From NCBI GenBank assembly GCA_012295275.1, contig CM022673.1:26127261-26191260 (forward strand): DNA of 64,000 nt. The letters run 5' to 3'. Position 1 is the first letter of the stretch, and every line of letters starts with the position of its first letter. The notes beneath the pieces are model-generated. The model was not told where the DNA came from, did not search any database, and saw nothing but the letters and a program-made list of their open reading frames with translations. Below, piece by piece: positions 13,009 to 23,346 of this stretch. The stretch is from Chrysomallon squamiferum. Taxonomy: Eukaryota > Mollusca > Gastropoda > Neomphalida > Peltospiridae. The position numbers and the translations under genes were made by a program.

Positions 13009-15487
13009 CTCTTTCTCTCTCACCCCCCTCTTTAATTTGTTATAAAGATAGAGTGAGATAAAAACCTGGGCTATGTGAGCTGTGTGGAATTCTGCTGTGG
13101 ATCGAATCCTGTCCACCCAGTGTTGTCTTTCCCTGGCATCAGAAGCTGAAACACACAACACACAGTTACAACAACAAGTGTTGAGAAATTCAAACTGATT
13201 TCAATACACTACTACTAGTTCAAATAAATATTTCACAGTCAAACAGAATTTTTTTTACAAAGTATGCTTTAAAACATGTAAAACTTTAAAAAAATGTTTA
13301 TCCTGAATACCTCTCAAACGATAAATCTCTCCATTAGCTGCACTGACAGTGAAAGTCTGAGAATCTTCATCTGATGGAGATACTACAGCAGCCTAAATAC
13401 AGAAATATCACTTAGAAAAAAAAAACTAAATATACGTGAGACCTGTCCATGACATATTAATAGAACTGTAGCAATATTTCTAAAATTTCACTGAAGTCAT
13501 TTAATACTGGAGCTTCTGAATTATTTTTAATTTGCCATGCCAGCTAACTTATCATAAGCAGAGGACAGATTACATACATTTAAGCAGTAGAATAATTTTT
13601 GATTTCATTCAACACTTTCCAACACAAACATATCAGAGCATCCTTCTAATTCTAAAACCAAATATTCAATCTGTCAGTTAACTCAATTTAATTTTTTTTT
13701 TTATGCACTATAAATCAATCAAAAGTAACTCTTTTATCACATATTTAATTGTATTTCAAAAGAAATAATGAAATTTATCTTGTATCAAAGGGCAAATAAT
13801 GTGATTATGTTAAAGTATTAAAAGTTAATACTGAATAAACATTTTTTCTGTTGAACTGCAGTATTAAGATGTTTCTGCTTGTTAAAAACAGTCATCTGAA
13901 AACTCACTGCAAGATGAACATAACCTCTTGGTCTCTGTTTCTTGTGTTCTTCTTTCTTTGAAAAAAAGAAATACAACATGAATAGGTTAATATACATTTT
14001 TTAATTTTTTTTAATATAAATTTACTGTTGGTAAAAATAGGTTTTGAAAGGTTCATAAAAAAAAAAAAAAGTTATATTTAAGATAATTATTAATTAATGG
14101 AAGTACAGAGAAATCATCAGCATTGTCTTTAAAAGAATCTGATTCTGAAATAGAACAAATCAAATTAGTAATTGTCAGAAAATATCATTTTAAAATTGAT
14201 ATATTGTTAGGTGAAAAAAAGAAAAAAGACAACAAAGACAAAAAATAGATGTAAATAAAACAAAACGATGAAACGGAACATGTCAGCTTTCATTTATCAG
14301 TTTGTGAAACATGTTATCATTAGCAAAGGATGGTAAAGACAAAACATGAAATAATTCTGAAGCACACCAAATATTATTTATGCAATTTTTATGAACCACA
14401 AGAGGCACATCATAACAAACAAAGCATACCTCAAAATATTCTAACATGCCCGATTCTGGATCAAGAAGGAACCAGCGGAACTGCCATCCTTTCATAACAT
14501 TCGTGTACTTGTTGAGGAGCCCTTCTAAAGGCTGCCTAGATAAAATAAAATGAAATTAAATAAAGTTGTTTGAATTTAAATCTTTTTCAAAATAAACTAA
14601 GTATGAGAATAACTACTTTACATTACTACTTGAAATTTTTGGCAACATTTAAACTAAAAAATTGACACTGAACTAAAAAATTAAAAATGTTGGCTGATCC
14701 AGTCAAAACATCATCCTTTGAACAAAAAAAAAACGTCTTACATTCAAACAATCTACATATTTCTAATTTTTATTACATATCATAATTTATATACAATTTT
14801 CTTGGTTATTACCATTAGCAAATGTTATAAATAGTAATTATTAATATGTCATTAATGTAATTCCTGTAGATTTGTGAAAGATTAAATATAACTCAAATAT
14901 GTGTTTTTTTTTATACAACATAATACATTCCTGTCTTGGGTATAGAATTTGTCTTGTATTGTTGTAACATCAAATGTCTGAAATTAAAATGTTTTCAAAT
15001 TTCTGAAATACCTCAAATTTAAATTCTTCTTTTCTTCTTGAGCGGCAAACGCCTAAAGATAAACATTTTTAAAACAAATTAATAATTAATACCTTTAAAA
15101 AGAAAAAATATAAAATACTTATTCGAAATGACATGCTGATATTATTATACTGAAACAGTTGTAAGGAACATCTTACTTATGTAACAGAAAAAGAAAAAAA
15201 AAGGGGGTTATTTCTTATTATTAGTTTTAAACATCAGTTATGACCTGTAGCTTATTAAAACGGTTTTTGTTTCAATTCAGTTATTTGTCATTTCGTGATT
15301 TCTTTTAAAACAAACGGCTAATATTCTGAAACAATGATCATAATGTGGGCGTGTCATTTAAACAACAAAATACATATACCTTGGCTCTCTCCATGACTGC
15401 TATGACCTGGAGTCGCTCTGCGTCGGTTAGACCAGACAAATCAGGAAGTTGGCCAAAGGTCAGTTTGTTTTTGTCGGAGGTGGCCAT
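4967..15487 (-). CDS. OSBPL11: Oxysterol-binding-protein-related protein, ORP10/ORP11 type (22 coding exons, 733 aa)
   Basis: Coding exons in order of transcription: 15380-15487, 15012-15052, 14430-14535, 13908-13955, 13311-13392, 13066-13145, 12591-12730, 11954-12062, 11592-11639, 10900-10980, 10444-10505, 9862-9986, 9243-9376, 8664-8749, 8355-8436, 7559-7736, 7133-7243, 6657-6817, 6257-6376, 5805-5966, 5294-5359, 4967-5038. All introns are GT-AG and every phase matches. Residues about 53-150 form a PH domain ([18 protein letters not shown]). Residues 156-365 are a Ser- and acid-rich linker containing DLLLLKATS, typical of ORP9/10/11. Residues about 367-733 form the OSBP-related lipid-binding domain with [11 protein letters not shown], the signature EQVSHHPP (496-503) and VPWVEL. 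Known ORP10 and ORP11 exchange phosphatidylserine and PI4P at ER-Golgi or endosome contacts, partly by pairing with ORP9. Wording such as [19 protein letters not shown] points to the ORP10/11 branch rather than ORP9. The start is the first ATG of the open exon. The N-terminal 50 residues are unlike the vertebrate proteins as I recall them. Confidence 0.93.
5524..5720. repeat. Two-copy tandem duplication, period about 99 bases
   Basis: The copy beginning GATTCGAAAATGTGTTTCTG at 5524 is repeated at 5623 with a few substitutions and small indels. It lies in the ORP intron between coding exons 5294-5359 and 5805-5966. Confidence 0.85.
11083..11223 (+). pseudogene. Fragment of a non-LTR retrotransposon (LINE) ORF2 C-terminus
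   Basis: On the plus strand, inside an ORP intron and antisense to that gene, bases 11083-11223 read RGRPAQ, a stop, then [31 protein letters not shown] and a final stop. The order GRP...RW-x-D...W...A-x-D-R...W/Y...EAF is the hallmark of the tail of many LINE reverse-transcriptase polyproteins. The in-frame TGA at 11101-11103 and the absence of flanking RT motifs show that it is a dead 3' end. I cannot assign it to a clade. Confidence 0.6.
12955..13020. repeat. TGTC/TG/TC-rich microsatellite
   Basis: Mixed TGTCTG and TG units lie in the ORP intron, about 45 bases beyond the donor of exon 13066-13145. Confidence 0.85.
15380..15487 (-). CDS. OSBPL11: First coding exon of the ORP gene, encoding a RIM-like helix
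   Basis: The exon encodes 36 residues from ATG at 15487 to a GT donor (AAG then GTATAT). Residues 14-33 read [20 protein letters not shown], and [11 protein letters not shown] follows across the junction into the 41-base second exon. The pattern LT-x-x-ER-x-x-I-x-x-VMER is the one seen at the first helix of RIM and rabphilin Rab-binding regions, but no FYVE-type zinc finger follows here. Translation stays in phase through exon 2 into the PH domain, which supports it as real coding sequence. An alternative first exon further upstream is possible. Confidence 0.75.
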
Positions 15488-15795
15488 ATTCCGACTAAAC
15501 TTAAATCAGTTAATTTGTTACGTTGCGAATATGTTCAATTAAAAGCCTATTAACTGGCGACCAGTCAAAAATATGTCAGTGGTACATTCCTTTTAAAAAT
15601 GGTAAGCATCAAATTGTCAATTTATTGCAAATCTCAATAACGGGAAATGGAATAGTCGAAATGGGTTTTAGATTTCAACGTAGATGCCAACTTCAAATTA
15701 AAATTTGTTTCACAGGTCTCATCAAACAGTTAAAATGTAATTTTATTATGTGTTATTACAATAGAAATTCGTTAAAAATATAAACTAAATAAATA

Positions 15796-15893
<98 letters not shown>

Positions 15894-15929
15894 CACTACT
15901 ACTACTACTATTTATTTATTTATTTATTA
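15796..15929. repeat. (ACT)n then (TTTA)n microsatellite
   Basis: About 38 ACT units with one interruption, followed by a short TTTA run. Confidence 0.95.
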
Positions 15930-16295
15930 AAAATGGTTTCATCTAAATATTAGAACAACCTCACCAAAAAGAAAAGCCACAGCAAAGAAATTGCAAAACA
16001 ATTAATTATTTTGTCAATGAAGAAATAAAATCTAAGAATACCTGTGCATAAGTAAGCAAATTCCTTTTTAATACCATTTCACATGATTTCCGGTCACGAT
16101 GAATTTGTAGGTTCATTTATCGGACATCTACTTTATCAAATCTGCTTTTTTATTTTTTATTTCTATTATTATTTACATTTATATAGCTTTTGCTGAAATT
16201 CATTCTAGGACGTTGCGAGGAAAAACATAAATTAAGAGATATTTTTAGAGCTGTATTCAGTACATTTCGGATTGTCAACAATATATTGTAAATTC

Positions 16296-16401
<106 letters not shown>

Positions 16402-16891
16402 CTCTTCATTTTAATAATTATTTTCACTTTCTCTTGTAGCAAAAACTTTCTGTGTTTGTCTACTTCCACCATCACCCCAAAACACTACATGTTTTTGCAT
16501 TAATGTTTTACATTGGAATGTGGAAGAAAAAAGAAGAGAAGATATTTCACAAATTTGTTATTAAGCAAAACCGGACAAGGATTTACAACAGCAGTATTTT
16601 TACCCAGTTTTCACAATGGTGAGAATTCCATTCTGTCAAACAAATGATATATATAAAGATACGAAAGGAGGTACACTGTCCGATGTCCTTGCGTACCTGT
16701 CAGACAGTGTAATTATATAACACGACGAGCAATTCATAACATTAACATATTCGGTTAGCTATACGACCTTGTTCACAAATATGTAACAAAGGACAATTTG
16801 AAGAGCGAAATGGAAAGAATTAATATAAACATATAAATTACTACGTGGAGCAGTGAAGAGAAAAACAGAATGAGTGGAAACATAAATAAAG

Positions 16892-17086
<195 letters not shown>

Positions 17087-17580
17087 CACAAAAACTGATA
17101 GTGGATGGCTCTGGTTTTAATACTTGCCATCGATCGCAGAAACTAATTTCGCAGCTTAATTAAATTCAGCATCATCATCGTGTATATATTTCAGTAATCA
17201 ATACATGTCTTTGATATAACTACCTGACCTATCATGTCCTTTTCAGACTCACTTACTGAAAAAACAATGAAGATATATAGTCATTTGGCTTGGATTTGTA
17301 GCTTTAGAAGACGAAGCAAAATAGTAATTGTTGCCATAAGCAGTCACTTGTGAACTGTGGCATTTGTATTCAAATAATTTAGAGCCAAGTCGTGTTAACA
17401 ATAACAATGGAAAGGCTTGTGACAGCGTTAAATATTGTCAGTCGACAAGTAAATTAAACGCATGTGGTAATGCAGTGCATTTCAAATAGAACAAAGAAAG
17501 CTGTTGTTGTTAAAATCATGTTTCCCGGCTGGAAATGCCGGAGTATGTTTTTTAAAACGTGATTAGTTTTTACTTACTGC

Positions 17581-17588
17581 TGACGTCA
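17581..17588. promoter_or_regulatory. Perfect palindromic CRE-like site TGACGTCA
   Basis: An exact match to the CREB/ATF consensus about 1.45 kb upstream of the TATA box of the secreted-protein gene. Function is not shown by the sequence alone. Confidence 0.3.
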
Positions 17589-17985
17589 GAAACAATAATG
17601 ATAACAAGAGCAACAATAATAATTAAATAATTGTAACAACAATGATAATGGTATATAATAGGTAAAAAAAGAAAAAACATCATCACCATCACAACCATCA
17701 TCATAATCATCATCATCGACAACAATAACAACAGTAATAATAATAACAACAACAACAACAAAATATACACCCACACACTCATAAAATAAAATAAAATAAA
17801 CGATAAAAGAAGAAAAAAAAAACACAACAAAAACATCCCAAAAATAAACAATTAAATTAATAGATATTGTTTGTAATGGCTCAGTAAAACGGTCACACGT
17901 CATTAGAACTGGGTAACACAACTTTTATGTAATCATATCGTGAAAAATCAATGATTATGCACGCCATTATCAATTATAGCAAATA

Positions 17986-18593
17986 CAGTGGAACCGTAAT
18001 AACTGAATACAGTCGTTACCAAACAAAACAATTTAAGGAAATGTTATATTAATTTAAGAAATAATATTTATTTAATTAATCCGTTAAAACAGATTAAAAG
18101 CATTTTAAATGCGAAGATGAAAAAGAAGAAGAAGGGTAGTTACTGCTTGCATGGTGACTCATCTTCCGTAAAAAAAACACGAGATAACTTGTCGTCTGCT
18201 ATGAATTCTCTTTTCATCTTTATTCCACTGTGGCTGTCAATTACTAGCACCTCTTGATATCTTTTTTTCATCACAGATCTTTAAAAAAAAGGTGGACTTG
18301 GCCACACGATTTTGAACAGCAAAATCCGATACACTTGAACCTTTTTCCCATTTAGAGATAAGTTCCTTTTTTTCAGCTCTCTTGTAGTCATTGTAATCTA
18401 CTCATGCTTTTCAATAATACTAACTTTCTTTGGTGCCATTATGAATGGTTGTATATATATATACAAATATTCAAAAATCATAAAAACATTCAATATAAAA
18501 TAATCAGAAAGATTCTCACTGAAACGAATTCACAACAGTGCACGAGATTGAAGATCTTCGTGTATCAAACTATTCGATTTCGAGGGTCCACTG
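17986..18593. mobile_element. Candidate pogo/Tigger-type non-autonomous element (608 bases)
   Basis: The left end reads CAGTGGAACCGTAATAAC and the right end, in reverse complement, reads CAGTGGACCCTCGAAATC. The first seven bases are identical and several further positions match. TA lies immediately outside both ends (17984-17985 and 18594-18595), as expected for a Tc1/mariner/pogo target duplication. The interior has no transposase frame, so it would be a MITE. The TIR similarity is imperfect, hence the modest confidence. Confidence 0.5.
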
Positions 18594-19036
18594 TATTTGA
18601 ATCCGCTTGTACCATGTCGACATATTTATGGGCTGGCTACTTTTGTGACAAACAAACTTATGTCCCTAGTTATAAATACGTTTATTATAAGGCGAAAGTG
18701 TACAGGTATCGTGTTCGTTTAACAATTTATTATTGTTGTAAGGTACACAAATAAATATTACGGTCGTTTCTGATGATATCACGCAGACGTGTATTTACGA
18801 AAACAAAAGCGACTAAGACTGAGACAATTTTCAGCATTTTCCATGATTTATTGCCGTTATCTCAACTACTGACATGTTGTAAATCTCCCAAGGATGTGTT
18901 AAAGTTAAGACATCTACATCTTAAGCATCTACAAAATATGTTAATGTTACCTCGTTCCAAAATAATTTTGATTGATGGGAACGTGGTGACAACTCCTGGC
19001 ATGACAGCATTTGCAATCCTGTCATGATCCCAGCGC

Positions 19037-19043
19037 TATAAAA
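19037..19043 (+). promoter_or_regulatory. TATA box (TATAAAA) of the secreted-protein gene
   Basis: GCGCTATAAAAACAACC gives a consensus TATAAAA with a GC-rich upstream edge. It is followed about 30 bases later by a plausible start site near 19068 and then by a strong donor at 19120/19121. The first splice acceptor placed before the signal-peptide ATG lies at 20561/20562. Confidence 0.65.
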
Positions 19044-19067
19044 ACAACCAACCTCTATTTGTCTAAC

Positions 19068-19120
19068 AAACTTCCACCGCAGTCGGATTTATTCTGATTT
19101 CGAAAATTACCCTCTCTTAG
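19068..19120 (+). other. Predicted non-coding exon 1 of the secreted-protein gene
   Basis: The exon would run from about 30 bases after the TATA box to TCTCTTAG followed by the strong donor GTAAGT at 19121. It has no ATG in a useful frame. Intron 1 would be 19121-20561, ending in the acceptor TGTCTCACAG. The start position is inferred. Confidence 0.55.
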
Positions 19121-19675
19121 GTAAGTTTATGTGAAATTTTTCTTACTTACGTCTTTAGATTTGAAACAAAAAGAATAACGGTTTGAAGTTTATCTTTTTA
19201 TATTTCTCTCTTTATTTTATTTTATTTTTTTACGTCACAATGAGAAATGTTTATATGTCTACTGCAGTTATGCAAATGATTTCAAAACTAAATGTTATTT
19301 GGTTAATTCATTTATTTAGTATTTTTCTTGCGAAAACTCTGGCTCGGAAGCTGTTATTTTTGCATTTTCAACAATCACAGGCTTTATCACCCTCGTAACT
19401 GCCACGTAATTTCACGATTTGTTCTAAAACGAAAAGCGTTTATATAAAAGATAACTTGTGGCTAACCGATTAAAACACGTTTTCCGTTTGATGTCATCAA
19501 TATGAAAAGACAAAACCACAACAACCTTTGCTTAATAATCATTTATAAGTAACTCTCTTGACGTAAAAGATAAACTGTCGACAAATCTAAATTCATTCTG
19601 TAGTTGTCTTAAGTTATTTAAGTTTTCTTGTGTTTAATTCGTCTTTCCGATTTCAGTATTAAAAAAATAATAATA

Positions 19676-19735
19676 ATAAGTAAATAAATGCATAAATAAA
19701 TAATAATAATAATAATGATGATGATGATGATGATG

Positions 19736-19772
<37 letters not shown>

Positions 19773-19776
19773 CAAA

Positions 19777-19808
<32 letters not shown>

Positions 19809-19835
19809 AGAATAAAATAAAATAAAATAAATAAA
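19676..19835. repeat. Compound AAT/ATG/AAAT microsatellite
   Basis: Runs of AAT, ATG, AAT again, AAC and then AAAT/AAAAT units within intron 1 of the secreted-protein gene. Confidence 0.9.
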
Positions 19836-20197
19836 TAAATTAGGAAAATTTCTTGCTTATAGTCGATACAGTTTCACATTTTGTTAACACATTATATATT
19901 ATTCACAATTTTAATATTAATCTAAAAAATTGAAAATAAATTTTAATCATTTTTAAATAACAAAAAACAAAACAAAAAAGTTCAGTTATTAAAATGTACT
20001 AAAATGTGGTTGTTATTGTCAATGACGTTTTGATATGCAATTTTTGTTATTAGAATTGTCGTTGAACGATAATTCAGTTGTTATTTTCTCCATTTTAACG
20101 TCGTAGTAGTTGTTTTATTACATACTTTGCTGTTGTTTGTCGTCACTGATTTACTGCACCCTTTTGTCGTCATGACGTTTGCTTTACTGACGTTTTT

Positions 20198-20520
20198 TTC
20201 TTAATTATTTTATTGCAGTCGTCGTAGTTTCATCGCAGTTTTTTAAAAATTTTATCATCATCGTAGCACTTTTATTGCAATTTTTTGCTTTTATCGTCAT
20301 CGTCGTACTTTTATTACGATCTATTTTTTTTTTTATCGTCATCGTTGTAGTTTTATTGCAGTTTTTTCTTCTTTTCTTTTTTGTCGTCATCTTAAATATA
20401 CAGCAGTTTTTTTTTAAATCATTTTTCTTTTTTTTTTTTTTTTTTTTTGTCGTCATCTTAATTATACAGCAGTTCTTTTTAATTTTTTTTTTTTTTTTTT
20501 TTTTTTTTATCGTCTTCTTT
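20198..20520 (+). repeat. Degenerate minisatellite with repeated TTTTATYGTCATCGT...GCAG units
   Basis: Successive units of roughly 50-60 bases combine TCGTCATC or TCGTCGT blocks, T-runs and a TTTATTGCAG-like end. They lie in the last 360 bases of intron 1, directly before the acceptor used for the signal-peptide exon. More diverged units appear to reach back to about 20010. Confidence 0.7.
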
Positions 20521-20581
20521 GCAGTTCTTATTTTATTGTATCATTTATTTGTGTCTCACAGTATCAGGTGCAAAGAGCTTC

Positions 20582-20862
20582 ATGATGTTTCGACTTACGC
20601 TTTGTCTCGTTGTCTCGACTCTGGTTTCACAAGCAGTTGGACAACAAGGAGGAGGTACTACGGGGACGGGATCAGCAACGTCTGGGGGAACTGCAGGATC
20701 ATCAGCAACATCAGGGACATCAGCAACATCAGCAACAAGTGGAACAGGTGGAACAGGAACAGGTACAGGTTCGTTCAATATCCATCACTATGATTAATAA
20801 GCAAACATTACTTAAACATTAGTTTAACATAAACATGATTCACCATTAAACGTTTTACGGTA

Positions 20863-20929
<67 letters not shown>

Positions 20930-21013
20930 CTATATATATATATTCTCTTTCTACATTCTTTATACGTCAGTTATCAATTTTAATTTTAGTTTTAATTATT
21001 ATTGTTATTGTTA

Positions 21014-21060
<47 letters not shown>

Positions 21061-21842
21061 TGTTTTAACAAAGTTTTTAGTTTCACGTGTTGAATATTAT
21101 TTTTAAAAATCTAACCTTCTGTATAATTCTCTACACCTCACTTCAAATTAACTTTCCACAGACAATATTAATTTTTTAAATTATATTTTTCCATTTCTAA
21201 TTTGTAGCAAGCAATACTAACATCCCAGCTAAAAATCCTGGTACCCAACCGAAGAATGGAGGTTTGTTCAACATGGGTTTGTTAGGTCTTGCTTCTGGCA
21301 GTGATTTCCTGAGAGACATGACCATGCTCGGTATGCTGACCAACAACAAACGCCAGCAGGCACCTGGTCAAAGACAAAATTCGGGCCTCGATATGGCGGG
21401 TGTTGCCACCGCTTCCGTCCTCACAGGAGCCGATAACATCTTCAGAAATATGATCATGGCTAAAGCTTTGAGCGGACAAAGGGGTGGTGGTGGTGGATTT
21501 GGAGGGGGGTTAGGCGGAGGTTTGTTGGGCACGTTAGCACTGACAGGAGGACTCGGCGACAGCTTTCGCAGATTTGCTGGTCTTTCGATGATGACAAGAC
21601 CCGGCGGAATGTCGAACCCACTCGGTTTGATGTTTGCTGGTAATGCACTTGACTTAGGATTCGGACTTGGCGGCGACAATATGTTTGGTGCTCTCGCGCT
21701 AATGAACATGTCACCTCAGAATTCACAACAACAAACACAACAACAACAACAACAACAAGCACAACAACAAGCAGGAGGTTTCGGTTCGAAGAGGGGTCAA
21801 AGTATTATGCCCTGGCTGTTTATGGATGGATGGAAAAGGTGA
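20582..21842 (+). CDS. Secreted Gly/Met/Gln-rich protein with four internal repeats (2 coding exons, 271 aa)
   Basis: Coding exons are 20582-20762 and 21208-21842, with phase 1 at the intron. The donor could instead be six bases later (20768) without changing frame. The first ATG after the acceptor at 20561 gives a classical signal peptide, MMFRLTLCLVVSTLVSQAVG, then QQGGG. Residues 21-60 are a Gly/Ser/Thr/Ala low-complexity tract. Residues 80-225 hold four imperfect repeats, each a G/L/A-rich hydrophobic run, then G-x-D followed one to two residues later by F, then a Met-rich segment; the Asp residues are D90, D133, D175 and D214. A (G)5FGGGLGGG block sits between repeats 2 and 3. Residues about 228-250 are Gln-rich, and the C-terminus is KRGQSIMPWLFMDGWKR. 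I recognise no family. The composition resembles secreted structural or matrix proteins (shell, cuticle or adhesive types), which is inference only. The TATA box, non-coding exon and poly(A) signal support a real transcript. Confidence 0.82.
20776..20926 (-). repeat. Inverted-repeat arm 2: 91 bases of unique sequence plus (TC)n
   Basis: Reverse complement of 16897-17086. The unique part is 20776-20866 and the (TC)n tail is 20867-20926 (60 bases against 99 in arm 1). The arm starts 13 bases inside intron 2 of the secreted-protein gene. Confidence 0.93.
20995..21061. repeat. (ATT/GTT)n microsatellite
   Basis: TTATTG units passing into a pure TTA run in intron 2 of the secreted-protein gene. 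Confidence 0.9.
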
Positions 21843-21860
21843 TCGACAAACAATGAGAAA

Positions 21861-21866
21861 AATAAA
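21861..21866 (+). terminator. Poly(A) signal AATAAA of the secreted-protein gene
   Basis: AATAAA begins 19 bases after the TGA at 21840-21842. This would give a very short 3' UTR. A weaker cluster of AATAATAAT lies near 22285-22300. Confidence 0.5.
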
Positions 21867-23217
21867 ATATACTTTGAGCGTAAAACCAGTACATCAGTGT
21901 TTCAGTCTGTGCTAATATTTTACAATCTTATGAAATAACAGTTTGCATCGAAGATGGATATCAACGATGAACGTATTTCCGTGGATGTCAGTGTTAAATT
22001 CAAGTATTATTTTTTTTTGCTCCTCAAATTAAATTAAACCTGAACTTAATCCTGACAGTTAATCCAATATTTTACAGCTATTTAAAACATTTTCATTAAA
22101 AATTCATCAAAAAGGAAAAGATAAAAAAAATATATATAAAAAAAAAAAAGAAAAAAAAAAGAAGAAAAAAAAAGCTGACAAAAATTATTGTTATCTTACC
22201 ATTTCAAACATTATTTTTTTTTGTGATTTTTGTTGCCCTTTTTTTTTTTTTTTTTCTTTTTTTTTTCTTCATTCTGTTTAATATGATAATAATAATAATA
22301 AAAATGTGTTTAAATTCAATGAGTTTTTATTGAAAATGGAGATTTTACGAACGTATTAGAACATTTTTAAATACTAATATGCCACAGGTTTCAGGCGGAA
22401 ATATAGAAAACGAATGGCATGGTAACAAAAACAGTGTGTTCTTATTTGTTTATTTTTTCTGAAAGCTAATTTTGAGACAGGTCCAAAAGTGAAAAATTTA
22501 AACTAGTGACAAACCACAACGTTCTTTATTAAGAAATGGTATATTAAACGTGCTATTATGATGATTAGACAAAGACATGTATGTAGTTGTAAATACCATT
22601 TTTCATCCATTTTTAATTATTACTAAAATTACTACTACTGTAACAGATGCATAGTTTTAAAATACGTAGTAGATACTGTGTTATTTTGACCCATAAGATT
22701 TGAAAACCTGTCTTTAGACTATTTCATCTATCATACTTTATAGGCCTGTACAGTATCTTCTTTGTCATTGAATAATAATAATAAAACAAAACAAAACAAA
22801 AAAAGATAAGAAAGAGAAAGGTTTTCGAAATGGTTTTCGTACAACCCTGGATATAATTTCTTTGTTTATTATTAACAATATTACTACTATAAGCAATTTT
22901 CAGTTGAAGGTCCTGGATGGGGAAAGATAAATGAATCTTACGACTCACTAGGAGTTCGTGAAAGAAGACTGTCAGAGTGCAGTTGTCCTACAAGTGTCAG
23001 AATGATCAACTCAGACACTTTTTTACAAAGCTCTGCTTGCCTCGGGAACTCGTCAGACACTCGTTCTTCTACCTAAGACGTTTATGTTTTTCCTGTTGTC
23101 ACTGCAGTCCTTGATTCAGTTCTCCTAGACTGACAATGATAGATCCATTTTTTTAATTTAAAAAATCTTTTTTTTTTTTTTTCCAAGGACGTCTTAATTG
23201 TCTAAGGACGTATTAAT

Positions 23218-23231
23218 TATTATTATTTAAA

Positions 23232-23312
<81 letters not shown>

Positions 23313-23346
23313 GTTATTAATTAGTATTATTAGTATTATTATTATC
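23218..23346. repeat. (TTA)n microsatellite
   Basis: A long TTA run with a few GTT and AGT interruptions. Confidence 0.9.

Noticed and set aside
18404-18754. Open frame of 116 codons upstream of the secreted-protein gene
   Set aside because: It has no domain or signal peptide, and it straddles the right TIR of the candidate pogo-like element, so it is probably chance.
20275-20793. Open frame of 172 codons on the plus strand rich in Phe, Ile and Val
   Set aside because: It is the translation of T-rich minisatellite units and then of the signal-peptide exon in the wrong frame.
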